64,000 nt of DNA from contig NW_024881330.1 in assembly GCF_018691265.1 (NCBI RefSeq), positions 18,434,886-18,498,885 on the forward strand, written 5' to 3'. This DNA is from Tyto alba (taxonomy: Eukaryota; Chordata; Aves; Strigiformes; Tytonidae). The position numbers and the translations under genes were made by a program. Shown here one piece after another: positions 12,317 to 24,028 of this stretch (the stretch's first letter is position 1; every line of letters starts with the position of its first letter). Below the pieces are notes generated by a model. That model saw only the letters and a program-made list of their open reading frames with translations, did no database searches and was not told the origin of the DNA.

Positions 12317-12921
12317 TTGTGATGTGCATTTCTAGGGCTAAGACTGAGCAATTCTTAAATTGTTTATTAGAACAGAAGTAAATATTTGATGATCACTATT
12401 TTTACGTTTAGTAGAGCTATCAATAGCAAGGTCATGCAACTCTGTTTTCAGGCCACATATGCAACAGCAAGAAGGACAACTATTTTAAAATCAGATTTTT
12501 CTGTCCAATTATTAACTTAAAAAAGATGCCTAAGCATAAAGTTACTGATTTTTAAATAAATTAGAGTAGTTGAAACAGTCTAGTTTATTTGTATATCTAT
12601 ATGTTTGGAATCTGGGTTTAAAAAGAAATCTTTTCTACTAATTTGAGACAGCAAAAATAAAACTGTCAGTGTCTCATGTTCTTCCTACATTTTCTGTTAA
12701 GCATTCTTGGCCTTTTTCTTATATCAACATAGAGGCCCTTATGTCTGGTTTTAAAGATATACAGTAAAATACATCTTAAGTATTACATTTAGAAGACTGG
12801 ATTTCATAGGAAATTCAAATTTATACTTTTTAACATTGATGCCACTTAATATGAGTGTTAGATTTTACATTCTTCAACTAAAATAAAAATCTAAAAAAAA
12901 ATAGAAATGGGAATGAAATGT
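12317..12921. other. Spacer between inverted LTRs
   Basis: AT-rich unique-looking DNA between LTR copies 2 and 3. It has no gene or recognisable repeat and would form the loop if the flanking LTR copies paired as an inverted repeat. Confidence 0.6.
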
Positions 12922-13114
12922 TCAATTGTCGTGGTTTAGGCCTGGTTGGCAGCCAACCACAATGCAGCAGCTCTCTCTCCCTTCCCCTCCAGCAATGACA
13001 AGGGACAGAGAGCCAGGCTTGGGGTTAAAGATAGGACTGGGATGGGGAAAAATCCCCCTTTATGATCACAAGCAAAAGGCAGACTCGTTAGGGGAAGGAC
13101 AAAAAGAACATACA

Positions 13115-13120
13115 TTTATT
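13115..13120 (-). terminator. Putative LTR poly-A signal, copy 3
   Basis: TTTATT on the plus strand is AATAAA on the minus strand. It lies ~188 bp from the element's 3' end, as in copies 2, 4 and 5. Confidence 0.6.
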
Positions 13121-13833
13121 ACAGACATTAACAACACATAACAGAGTAGGACAGTGAGAAGCATTGCCACATCTTGAGAACACCTTCCCCCACCCCTCAC
13201 TTCTTCCCGGGCTCAGTGCTGCTCCCGATATCTCTACCTCCTCCCACAGTGGCGCAGGGGCAGGGAATGGAGGGTGCAGTCAGCGCTGCCACTTCCCTTC
13301 ATCTTCGGTGAGGGGAGTGTCCGGAACTTGTTCCTCCTGCTCCATCGTGGTCCCCCTCTCACAGGAGACAGTCCTCCACAAACTTTCTCTGACATGAGTT
13401 CCTCCCATGGGCCGCAGCGTTCCCCACACTGCTCCGTCATGGGTCACTAACTTTCTCCAAATGGATTCCCTCCCACGGCTGCAACCCTTACCGAGCTGCT
13501 CCGGCTTGGGACTCCCCCGCATGCTGCAATCCTCCCAGCGCTGAATTACAGCAGCGGGGATACCTTTTCCCATGAGACCCCGGCCTTCTTCAGGCACAGA
13601 ACCTTGATCGAGCAAGTAGAAGCCACAGGCCATAAATCAATGTCTGCTCCACCGTAGATCTTCATGGGTGGCAGGAGGGGGCCGCCCTGCCATCTCACCA
13701 CAGGATACAGGGGGGTCTCTGCTCTGGCACACCTCCTGCCTCCTTTCTTCCTCTGTTCCTCCACTGACCTTGGTGTTCACACAGCTGCAGCAACTCTTCC
13801 TCACAAGTCCGACTGCACGTCACCACGTCCCTT

Positions 13834-13868
13834 CTTAAATACGTTATCGCAGAGGCGCAGCCGATTGG
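13834..13868 (-). promoter_or_regulatory. Putative LTR core promoter, copy 3
   Basis: On the minus strand, CCAAT (complement of 13864-13868) precedes TATTTAAG (complement of 13834-13841), the same arrangement as in copy 2. Transcription from it would run leftward, towards copy 2. Confidence 0.55.
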
Positions 13869-14003
13869 CTCAATTTCCCAAACAGAAGTGGAGCTGACGT
13901 GGAGCTGGGGGAGCTTCGAGAAGCTTCTCACAGGGGGCCGCCCCGATAGCCCCCTCCCCTGCCACCAAAAAATTCCACCACTCACTGAACCCAGGACATT
14001 AAT

Positions 14004-15439
14004 ATATATTTACATCATTATATGATTTCAATGACTAGATGATTAACATAAATCCCAATATTGTGGGTGATGCAAAACTCAGGAGGTGTAGAAGATCTGT
14101 TAAATTTTACAAGTTAACTACCAGAATTTTCCATGGCTCCCAATATATTAAAAGCCAGAAGATTCCTGTAGTCATTCAGATGCTCAGAAATAGAGCAATG
14201 CTGCCTCTAGTGAATAATTTCTTGCTCTTAGAAAAATGTCTACTGTTGTTCATATTGTCTGTAAATGGAAAGAGTTTGTATAGCGACTTGAATATATAGT
14301 GTGTACTTATTTCTAGTGATTCTACAGTAATTTATGTAACCCAGTAATATAGCCTGTTAAGCATTTAAGGTATGAACTGTAATAACTCTCAAACATCAGA
14401 GATATCTTTAAAGAATCATTCATGTTAAGTCTTTTCATATCCACAAGAACAACTACTGGGCTATTCTGGACATTTTAATGAAAATCTTATTCTGAATATC
14501 TTCTGAATAATACTATCTTTTATCTTGACAATAATTACCTGTAATATCAAGTTCCAAAGCCATTGATTTAAAAATTGAGTCTTTGCAAAATTAAACTACT
14601 TGGTCCATCTTTTTCTGTTGGTTATATTTGAAACATGCTGTAATTCATCAGATCTTTATTGTAATTTTTTTCAGTTTTAAGTGGTACTAATTGCAAAGGC
14701 TTCAAAAGGCCAACAAGAAAAGGAATTCTGAGATCAAAAATGGAATATTCCATTTCATTTGCTTAAAATACAACACAACCTAATAAATGGTTACAATTTA
14801 TTTTTAATCTACTTAATGTTCAAACAGTTTAACCAAAACTGTTTATCAGGACAGGATGATGTTAATGCTCACAATCTAAAGTACTTATCTATACAAACCA
14901 GATCTCTTAAACAATGGTGTAGTTAAAAGTTGTCTCTCCTAGTATCTCTTACTTTTTCTCTGTTACATTCACTCTTCCACTGTGCCAGTGTATTGACAAA
15001 AGTTTGGGTTATGGCAAGTTGTGAGCCTCATGATGTCTTTTCCAGGAAGACAATCATTGTCATGGTGAGCATTTCTTCCTTCTCTTTGTCTGGGGGCTTA
15101 TGTTGTTAATGGTAACTATTTATTCTTCATTGTTATGGGGTCCATTTGGGCCTATTGTTAACTTCTTTTTGCACACATCATTTTTCCTCCATTAGTCTTC
15201 AGGTCTCTGTTATTTTCAACTTTACGAAATGTATGGCTTTTTAGTATGTATTAGACACTTCTCTTTTTTTGCTTTCCCTAAAAGCAGATTTTCCTACCTC
15301 CTGAGTTCACACTGGTATCAATAACTTGCCATGCATAAGGCGTTGATAATTCTGGAGCATGTTTTTATTTCTGGTACAATGTGGCCTGTTTCTTCAGGGT
15401 CTCTGCTCTCACCCTAGTCTTGTACTCCTTCAAATACAT
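14004..15439. other. AT-rich non-coding stretch
   Basis: No exon, RNA gene or clear repeat is seen. The open frame at 14039-14299 has no recognisable domain and ordinary AT-rich composition. Confidence 0.6.
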
Positions 15440-15878
15440 CATGACCAGCTTCGTGGGTGAGGGGAAGGCTGTGGATGTTTTTTACTTGGATTTTAGAAAA
15501 GCCTTTGACACTGTTTCCCACAGCATTCTCTTCGAGAAATTGACTACTCGTGATTTGGACAGGCATACTCTTCGCTGGGTAAAAACTTGGCTGGATGGTT
15601 GGGCCTAAAGAGTGGTGGTGAATGGAGTTAAATCCAGTTGTGACAGAGGTTGTTTAGATTAGATATTATGAAACATTTCTTCACTGAAGGAGTTGTCAAG
15701 CATTGGAACGGGCTGCCCAGGGAAGCAGTGAAGTCACCATCCCCATCCCTGCTGGTATTTAAGACATGTAGATGTGGCACTTAAGGGCATGGTTTAGTGG
15801 TGGACTTGGTAGTATTAGGTTAATGGCTGGACTACATGATCTTAAAGGTCTTTGTCAACCTAAATGATTCTATAAATC
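15440..15878 (+). pseudogene. CR1 LINE copy with internal deletion
   Basis: The left part (15440-15645) encodes an intact stretch of CR1 reverse transcriptase: MTSFVGEGKAVDVFYLDF, then RKAFDTVSHSILFEKL and LRWVKTWLDGW. It covers the first catalytic aspartate block (YLDFRKAFDTV). A deletion junction near 15645-15655 then joins it directly to the CR1 C-terminal and 3' end (family forms: [26 protein letters not shown]). The copy finishes at AATGATTCTATAAATC, a decayed form of the CR1 octamer tail. The FADD block is absent. It is a non-functional fragment. Confidence 0.85.
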
Positions 15879-18800
15879 TATTATTGTAGGATAATAGGAA
15901 GGTCTTTCTAGGCAGTGTATCCTGTTGCTGTGTATGTCACAGATAACAATAGGACATAAACTACACAGTTACACAAAGCTTTAAAAAACATGCCATTCAC
16001 CAAAAAAATGCAGATGAGTGTCTGCTGATATTCTTGACCTGTTATTCTTCTCTTCTATTTTTGTCTTCGTGCATCAACAACAAAGCTAATATTTTTTTAC
16101 CAAATGTTTTGGGCGAATTAACTTCTCAGTACAACCATCTGAAAGAAATGAACGTTCATTAATACCTTTTTTACCTCAAATACTTACAACAGAATATATT
16201 ACAGGAGAATTTTAACTGTGACTGATTGATGTTTTGTCTGACTTTAAATAACAAAAGATGAAAACATTAAAAAACCCCAACCTACAGTGTAATTGTTTCA
16301 CTATTTTCTATGTAAAGCCTCTCCAGCTAGGTCTAAGATTTTTGTTTGCTGTAATGCAAGTGAACAACAAGCTTTTAAAAACTAACCTAACACCCCTTAT
16401 CATGGCAGTTATATCCTACAGACATTGTAGCACTGAATAGTGTCTGAACATGGTATTGATACAAAGGAAAAAAAATACAGAATTTAGTAGAAATATGAAA
16501 GTAGAAGATAAGCATATATCAAATCTAGGAAACTGTTTGACAAAAGACCATACATGAAGTCTGTAGAAAGAAAAAATTAACCACTATGTCTTCTGAATGG
16601 TAATCCTACAGGCATCCTTCCCTTATCTTTCAATTCTGTGTATTTTTACTTCCTCTGCATTGATACCAAACATGTCCATCATAGCTTAAATCACAGATTC
16701 TTTTTTTTCAAATTTCCTGTATGAATAAAAGATTTCCTAATATTTATTTACTTCTACAATATCATAATTCTTTCACATTCTCTGTTTTTGCTTTGTTGTG
16801 TGTGTTGTTTTGCTTTGATTTGGCATTTTTTGGTCATTTTTTAACACACACGGTTTAATTAGATCAATGTCATTCTTCCTTTTCATTCTTTTTCATAAAA
16901 TAAAAGCTTAAATTTTATTTAAAATCCTCAATCACAGTAATTGAATTATGCTAAATTGTTTTCCTGCTTACATCTATAATGCTTTCCTTTAAAAAAGAGC
17001 ACATGCCATACTCAGTCTTTTCTGCAGATATAATAAACAAAGCTTAAAGAATTAAATTTTGTGCCAGGCTGAGTTGCAAAGAAACTTTTATCACCTCTTA
17101 AAGCATTACATATCTAAATGGTTATCCTTGGAACTTTTCACAAAATTAAGCTATTCATTTTCTTTCCCATTTAATGTTTTCAGTTATTCTATGGTTAAGA
17201 TATTTGTTTTAAAGTTTATCTGTGTCAAAAAAAGGTATGCTAATCTCGCCCTTCAGAATGCAGAATCAAGAGCAAGGGTAGGAGATAACGACACTGTCTA
17301 ACCAGGGAAAAGCTCTCTGAATCTCCACAGCAAAGGGTGTAAAATCAAGTTCTTAAGTGGAAAGTTTGGAACCTAGCTTAATAGCCCGATTTTCAAAAAT
17401 TGAGCTATCAGTGAGACCCACTGCTTTTCTCAGAACAACTGTGAAAGTACAAGTTGAAATTCTGCTCCCATGTAAAGATGATGACCCTATATGACTATAA
17501 AGTGAGTAGTGAAGTCATTCATTATTGACTCATCACATCTTTGTCTCAGATCTAAAATGATGCTCATAATCAGCACACATGGCAGTCTGCATTTGTATTG
17601 GATCCTAGCTTTTTCTGTTTAAGTCATAATTGTAAAGTATATCTTGTTTTTTGTTCAATGGACATGTCAAATAGAGTGGTTCTGCAGAGACAAGAAACGG
17701 ACTCTGGACTTTCAAGATGGCCCTTGTGGTAAGCAGACCAAATAAACATCATAAATGATCTAAAAACACACTTACTGCCATAGCTTACTAAATATGCTTT
17801 TGCTGTTACTATCAGAAAATCACAAGTGTTACATTGACCCCTCAGTGTAAGAACTCAGGACTTGTCTGGGCTTGCCTTGGCCAGAGTTTTTTTTTTTTTC
17901 CTTCTTTTATAAACTTCCTGATGGCCAAGGGACTCTTGATTAGCTTGTCCGACATTACTGTCTGACTATCAAATATGGTGAAGTTCTGACAAACCCAGGC
18001 AATCACTTCATAACAAGTAACAGACATTTATGTTAATTTGAGATGGTGGAGGCTATTGTGCAACAAATTGTACAGTCAAACTGTAGCTGGGGATGAGTGA
18101 AAACAAAGAAGTCTGTGCTAAGAAAGCCCATAATAAGAGCTCCAAGCAGCTTCTGAGACTGAGGAGCAAGGGATGCCCACCATGAGAATCCCTTCTACCG
18201 AGTGAAGAACTCAGGACACTGAAGAGTTCCTCTGACACCCCATCACCTCTCTGCTTCGGAAACACTTGCCAATGATCATGAAATCCAGAGAAACATTGAA
18301 GGAGGAATATAAATACAAGATGAAAAGGGTACCTATTAGGAAAGGGGTTTTTCCATAACAATTGAGGTTATTATTATTAATGAGTCTTTTTATATTAATT
18401 TGAACTCTGAGTGTTAGCATTACTGTAACTAGACTAAGAAGAGTTGTTTATTGTGCTTTGATTCAGCTGTTAAGATTTTAATTAGTCTAACAATAAATTC
18501 CTGGCTTTGTGTGTACACGGCTTTTCCTTTAGCCCATTAACAATACTGTTAGTGTAACAATGATTACTGGGCAAAAGTTTAGGTTTTTTGCTAATGAAAG
18601 AACTGTGCATGGCATGGAATGTACAGAATTTTGCCCAGGGTCAAGCTGATAATTACTTTTTGTTTATATTTATGTCTGACAATTACACTGCCATCTAAAA
18701 CTATCTAAAGTAGGCTTTCACTAAGAAATTTAATGTATTTATATCTTACTTTGTTTTATCTCTTAGTGGTAAGATAGATTTCTAAGTTTCTGATATCCTG

Positions 18801-20479
18801 AATGAAATGGAAATTGTACACCCACTACAAACACACCATATACTCACTTAAGCCATCTTCTTTTCAGTAAACTGGAAATGAAAGAAAGGACCAAGATGGA
18901 GAGCTACTTGCAGAGACAGGAAAAGCCTGGCAGAGAGCATATAGAGTTTGTTTTTAGAGTTTGTTTTCTTATTTTCTGAGAAAGGAAAATAAAGGAGTTA
19001 GAAGAGCTGAGGTGATGGAACTAGATCAAAGGGGAATGAGAATGGTATCAATACTTAATCTTGCAAATAGAAGGATATAACAGGGAAAATAAAGTCCTCC
19101 TGTGAATAAAGTACAATACTGACAGGTGAAGGAACTGAAATATTACACAGTGATAGTTATGGTCATGGAAAAGTCAACAAATGCCACGTGACTGGAGTAC
19201 AGACATCAAGGACTGTAAATGCTGGAGTTATGCTGAGTGTAGAAATAACAGTGCTTGACAGAATATAACAGACATGAAGGGGAGAAGATTAACAATGAAA
19301 GCCAAACAACTCAACACAGCATTACCTGATAGGTCTTTCAAAGTAGAATCCATCACAGAAATAAAATGCCTTCTGTGGCTAGTAAAACTGAATTTACTAA
19401 ACTTTGTGCAGTAATACAGAAAAGGACAGAGATACCCAGGAGTTTTAACTGCAGCAAGTGTGAAGTATAAATTAACTCTGTTGATGAAAAAAAAGGAAGA
19501 ACTGGAAAGTTAAAAAATGAACATGTCTACAAAATAATGGACAGAACAGTTCAGAATTCATGGTTAGAGTATTAATAAGAAGGAGGCTAGAAGGAGTATG
19601 TGAATAGAAATTGGTAATAGAAAAATCTGAGGATAAACTGTGTTGAAGAGTGGAAGAAATGAGTCATAGCTAAGAATCACAAAAGAAAATAAGAGCAAGG
19701 AAAATGAGACTAGAGGGACATTTGAGACATCATTATGAATGTAAATATTACCATCAATGAGGATGGAAGTTTAGGCTCTTCACACCTGCGCTTTTCTCAA
19801 AGTGAAAGCCCTTCCACATCCTAACTAGGTTGGAAGAATTAAGTGCTTCTCCTTGCAAAACTTTGGCAAACAAAGCAAGCATGAATTTGTTATGTGCAGG
19901 GCTTTTACATGTGACTAAGAGCCAAATGTACACTCAGGAGTGCAAAAATGAAACTGCTTTGGGGAAATTAGTTCAAACAGTGCCTAGGCATTTGAGACTT
20001 CTAAGATTGAGGGCAGCAAGTATACAAGGTAAGGTCCAGATTCTTAATAAAACACACACACAGATGATCATATTAATAAACTGAGTCTTGTTTGACAGAA
20101 AGTAAATTCAGGAACATGGATGTACAGGCAATATAATATTTTGTTACAGGGTTTCTTAAAACTATTTGCTGCTAAAATGAGGTTTCAACTGAGAGCAAAA
20201 AACATGTATTTTGTTAGTCCGTTGCAAATTTAACAACTCTTAATTTCATCAGATAGGGGTCATAACCTCAAGAATTTCACTGCCAAAGGGGTCTGCCAGA
20301 ATCTGGAAGATTATCCAATTACAATTTAAAGAAATTTACAGCAAAGAAGACTGACTAAGGATAGAAGTCTCTGAAAGCATTAAGAAAAGAGAAGGAAAGA
20401 GTGTGAGAGAGCTTCATTTTCTCATGTGAGTGAAGTGAGAATTATATCTGTCTTTAAGTTTTGTGGTGAGTGAAGTAAA

Positions 20480-20537
20480 GTTTCCTTCTTTCTCTCTCTC
20501 CTTCTCCTTCTATCTCTCTCTCCCCTCTCTCCCTTCT
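20480..20537. repeat. Polypyrimidine (CT)n tract
   Basis: Almost pure C/T for ~58 bases, a mixture of TC, TTC and CCT units, with one A breaking it. Such tracts can form triplex DNA. It follows directly on an extended A/G-rich region of the opposite bias. Confidence 0.85.
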
Positions 20538-23500
20538 AAGTGTCAGTCCCATACTTATATGAAAAACTCCCATTAATTCTTACGGAGTAATTTTAGATTT
20601 ATGTGTGTTAACCAAAAAGATCTCTTAATTTAGAAGTTCTTTTTGGGATGCAATCAATAGAGAATTAAAAATTGCTGTTAATCCTAGACTGAGTCAAGGA
20701 AATGGTAGATGGCTTCTTCAAAAGTGAAGTTCCAGAGAACTACTACTTTGGAAATTCCATCCAGATCAGGATTATCAGAAGCTAGTAGCTCTTTCAAGAT
20801 CTAACAGCCCTTCCAAGCTCTCTCTAGGGACTGGGAGTTGTCCACATAAGGCAACTATTTTCATGCCTGGACAGAAAATTACTTGATCATGCATATCCAT
20901 CTTATGTCTATTCACTGCTATTGTGATCCCTGAACTGTCATAAGAGAATGTCCATTTCATTCAGAAGCAGTTAAGATTGACTGCTGATCAAGCTCATTTA
21001 TTATTCTTTACAGCTGACAGCCCCTGTCTAACTCATTTTTAGGCATGGGTGGACCAACTTTAATGATTAACACTTGCAGCTTCATGTCAGAACTTCTGTC
21101 ATATCTCCCACCACTGTATTTTAGATGAACCATGGAGAAGAGCAGGCTTGTTTGAACCCATAATATACAATCTGAGAAACAGAAAAAAAAGAAGAAGGAA
21201 ATCCTTATACACTTTAGGTGAAACGATAAAAATAAAAGGTTTCTGTATATTTCCTAAATGGCACAGCAGCTTGTACAACAAATATGGAGCCATTTCTCAG
21301 GTGAGGTCAAAAATGTGGTATCAGAGAACTGCTACTGCCATTGCATTATCTTTTTCAAGTGTGTTTTTAGTCTCTAGCTATATGCTGTTTCTGCCATCTT
21401 TGAAGTTTTAGACTTTTCCTTCTGTCACATATGAAAAGGGTGGCAGCCTTGTGAAAAATCTGATTTTGAGCTAGAATGGAGCTCACGTTTCACATGGGAC
21501 CTGCCAGGACATTGGGAATTGAACTGCTAGCAGTATCTTGGGAGTTTCAGTCAGAAAGAACTGAGAAGAAAATAACTTCTAAACCCACCTTCTAGACGAC
21601 TCCTACTTTGCAGTGATATTGATGCTGAAATACATTAAAATTTTATTTATTTGCTTTAGGGAGTGAAATTCCACAGGAGTCTAAGATTTGTGCTGAATGG
21701 GCTGGCTTCACTCCAGATCAGAGGAAGTTTGGAAATACCGTAATTCAGAAATGAAAGATTTTCTGGATAGATTGACCCCCATGTGAGATACTGATGTCAG
21801 TGAGAAAATGCTTTCATATTGATTTCTCTAATGAAAAGCTATAAGTCTCATATTGTTATATTAAACTTCCTTTGCAGTTAAATTCTGTGAAAACTAAAGA
21901 CTTGGTTTTCCCTTTTCTCCCAGTTAATTTTTTAAATAAATGTGAGAATCCATGAGATTAAATGGATAAAAAATATGCGACTATCCTCTATGTTAAGAGG
22001 TATAATAGACAACAAAAGATAAAAGATAATTTAATCTTAATGATTACTGAGACACAGTAGTTTCTCTTCGACATGAAGATAAAGCAATTTTCTATAAAAG
22101 AAAGTATCTCGAACTGTTACCAACTGCCTAGGAAAAAAAATATAAACAAACCTGCATTAATATCTTTGAAGTGTATTTTTGTTAGTATGGGAAAGAAAGT
22201 TTGCAATGTGCCAATAACTGACTATATTTGGTTTGTGTCTACTCTTTTTTTTTTTTTAATTACTATTTTTCATACCTTTTTATTTTTTTAAGCAAACTGT
22301 TATTTGTTTGGGTATGTTGGGTATGTTATGTATGTTTTCCCCACTTCAGACATTTACATGACTCCTCTAGAGTAATATGTATGCTTGTGATTATTTCTTG
22401 TAATGGAAAGAGACAGTGCAGACCTTTTTGAATTGGTAGAGTATAATTAATCAAGATTATTAACCTGCAAAACTACAAAAGGTCATGGAAGTAACAAAAA
22501 CTATTTAACAGTAAGAGATTAGAGTGAGCTTCTGCACTTCCCACCCATGTGTCACTAACGACAGTGAGGTCTTGTCCATAAGATTAAATTTATGCATAGC
22601 TTCATCTCCTACTGACACCTAAAACATGTCAGATGAGGGAAGAGTTGACCCCTAAAAAAATCTTTTCATTTTAGCCAAGGCTTTTAGATCCCCTTTCATA
22701 AGGCAATATGATTTCCAATTTAACTGAGGTTGATCTAAAAGGAAATGAAGACTTCTTCATGATTATTTTGTTCCTTCTTGAGATGGCTGTTTCAAGTTTA
22801 GTGATGAAGGTTTCATACTATAATCTAGTTACTTCTTCTGATCAGTCCCAGCCAACAAGGATCCCAATACCACTCTATTGAAACTTCATAAATATTATTC
22901 TTTTCTCTGTACTTTCATATATTTATGTAAATATTTTCATTTGATGTCCCTACACTAGTCTACTTTCTTGTCAGAATGCTTAGGATAGACACTAAATTCC
23001 AAGCCAATGTTAGTTATATCTCAGCAGGTGAAAAGAGTAGTCCTTGTTCATCTGTACATTGTGATATGAACAAGGTAATAAATAAATTATTGCAGCATAT
23101 TTAGTAGAAAACTTGTAAGCAGCTTAAACTGCAAATACAAGTTGGTTGTTAGAATTAATAAGACATCAACTATTTTGTCAATAATTGGAATTACAACAGA
23201 GTGGAACAGTATTATAATTGAGGTTGATGCTACCAATATTTTCATTATTTTAAGTAATCTGTCTCATTTTATAGGAAGTCTTGCAGAACATTTTGATAAA
23301 TTCAGTAGGTGCCAGGAATACCTTACGTATTATTTGTTCAGAAGTGGTTATAGGTAATACAGATTACAGCTGCATGTATGAATGATCCACTCATATGATT
23401 TGGATTCAGCTATAATGGAAGTCTATAAAGGTGTGAGAAAGTGATAAATAATGATGTATCTTGTTGAAGTTCTGACTGGAGGAAACTGTATTGTAAGGTA

Positions 23501-23616
23501 AATACATGTATTAGTGGTGTCTGGTGCTATATAATGAAACTTGCAGAGGTATTTGTAAAGGTAAATTCATTTCCATTATAGTCTTTATTGATTTTTCATG
23601 ACAAAAGATTGATTTT

Positions 23617-23626
23617 CCCCCCCCCC
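23617..23626. repeat. C10 homopolymer
   Basis: Ten consecutive C bases in very AT-rich surroundings. Confidence 0.85.
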
Positions 23627-24012
23627 GATATATTTGGAAAGTGAAAATCTAAAGAAACAGTGTAAGAATGTGAGAAAATGGAAAGAAACTTGAGTACTGA
23701 ATATTTACTGGGCCAAATGTGAGGGGAGGAATGTATTTATTTTTCATGTTAGGATTAGGAAAGTTTCAATATCCATCCACCTACACAAATAAAGAAACTA
23801 GTCAAAACTAAGATAATTAATATCACAAGAATCAGAAGCAATGCCAGGATGTTGAACAACTTACAAAATAAGGACATCTTCACTTGGACTAAGGAATTCC
23901 CAATCAGATTCCATAGAATTATCATTTCCAGTGAATGACTTTCTAAGATTTAAAGACAACAGTTCTACAGACAGAGAGAATATATTTTTTTCTTGTAAAA
24001 GTTTTTAAATAA

Positions 24013-24028
24013 AAGTTTTTAAAAACTT
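24013..24028. repeat. Perfect 16 bp palindrome
   Basis: AAGTTTTTAAAAACTT is self-complementary, and a near copy of its left half lies just upstream. It is AT-only apart from one G and one C, so chance is plausible. Confidence 0.7.

Larger units (their letters stand above)
12927..13998 (-). mobile_element. LTR copy 3 (solo LTR, avian ERV type), 1072 bp
   Basis: Read on the minus strand it begins TGTCCTGGGTTCAG and ends AAACCACGACA. The duplications TCAAT (12922-12926) and TTAAT (13999-14003) differ by one base. It keeps many CpG dinucleotides, more than the other copies by eye, which suggests a younger insertion or protection from methylation decay. On the minus strand it has a CCAAT box (13864-13868), TATTTAAG (13834-13841) and AATAAA (13115-13120). 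No interior genes are attached. Confidence 0.93.

Noticed and set aside
9290..13998. Full-length provirus bounded by LTR copies 1, 2 or 3
   Set aside because: Copies 1 and 2 are in the same orientation but the DNA between them is a CR1 remnant and spacer, with no gag, pol or primer-binding site, and each LTR has its own target duplication.
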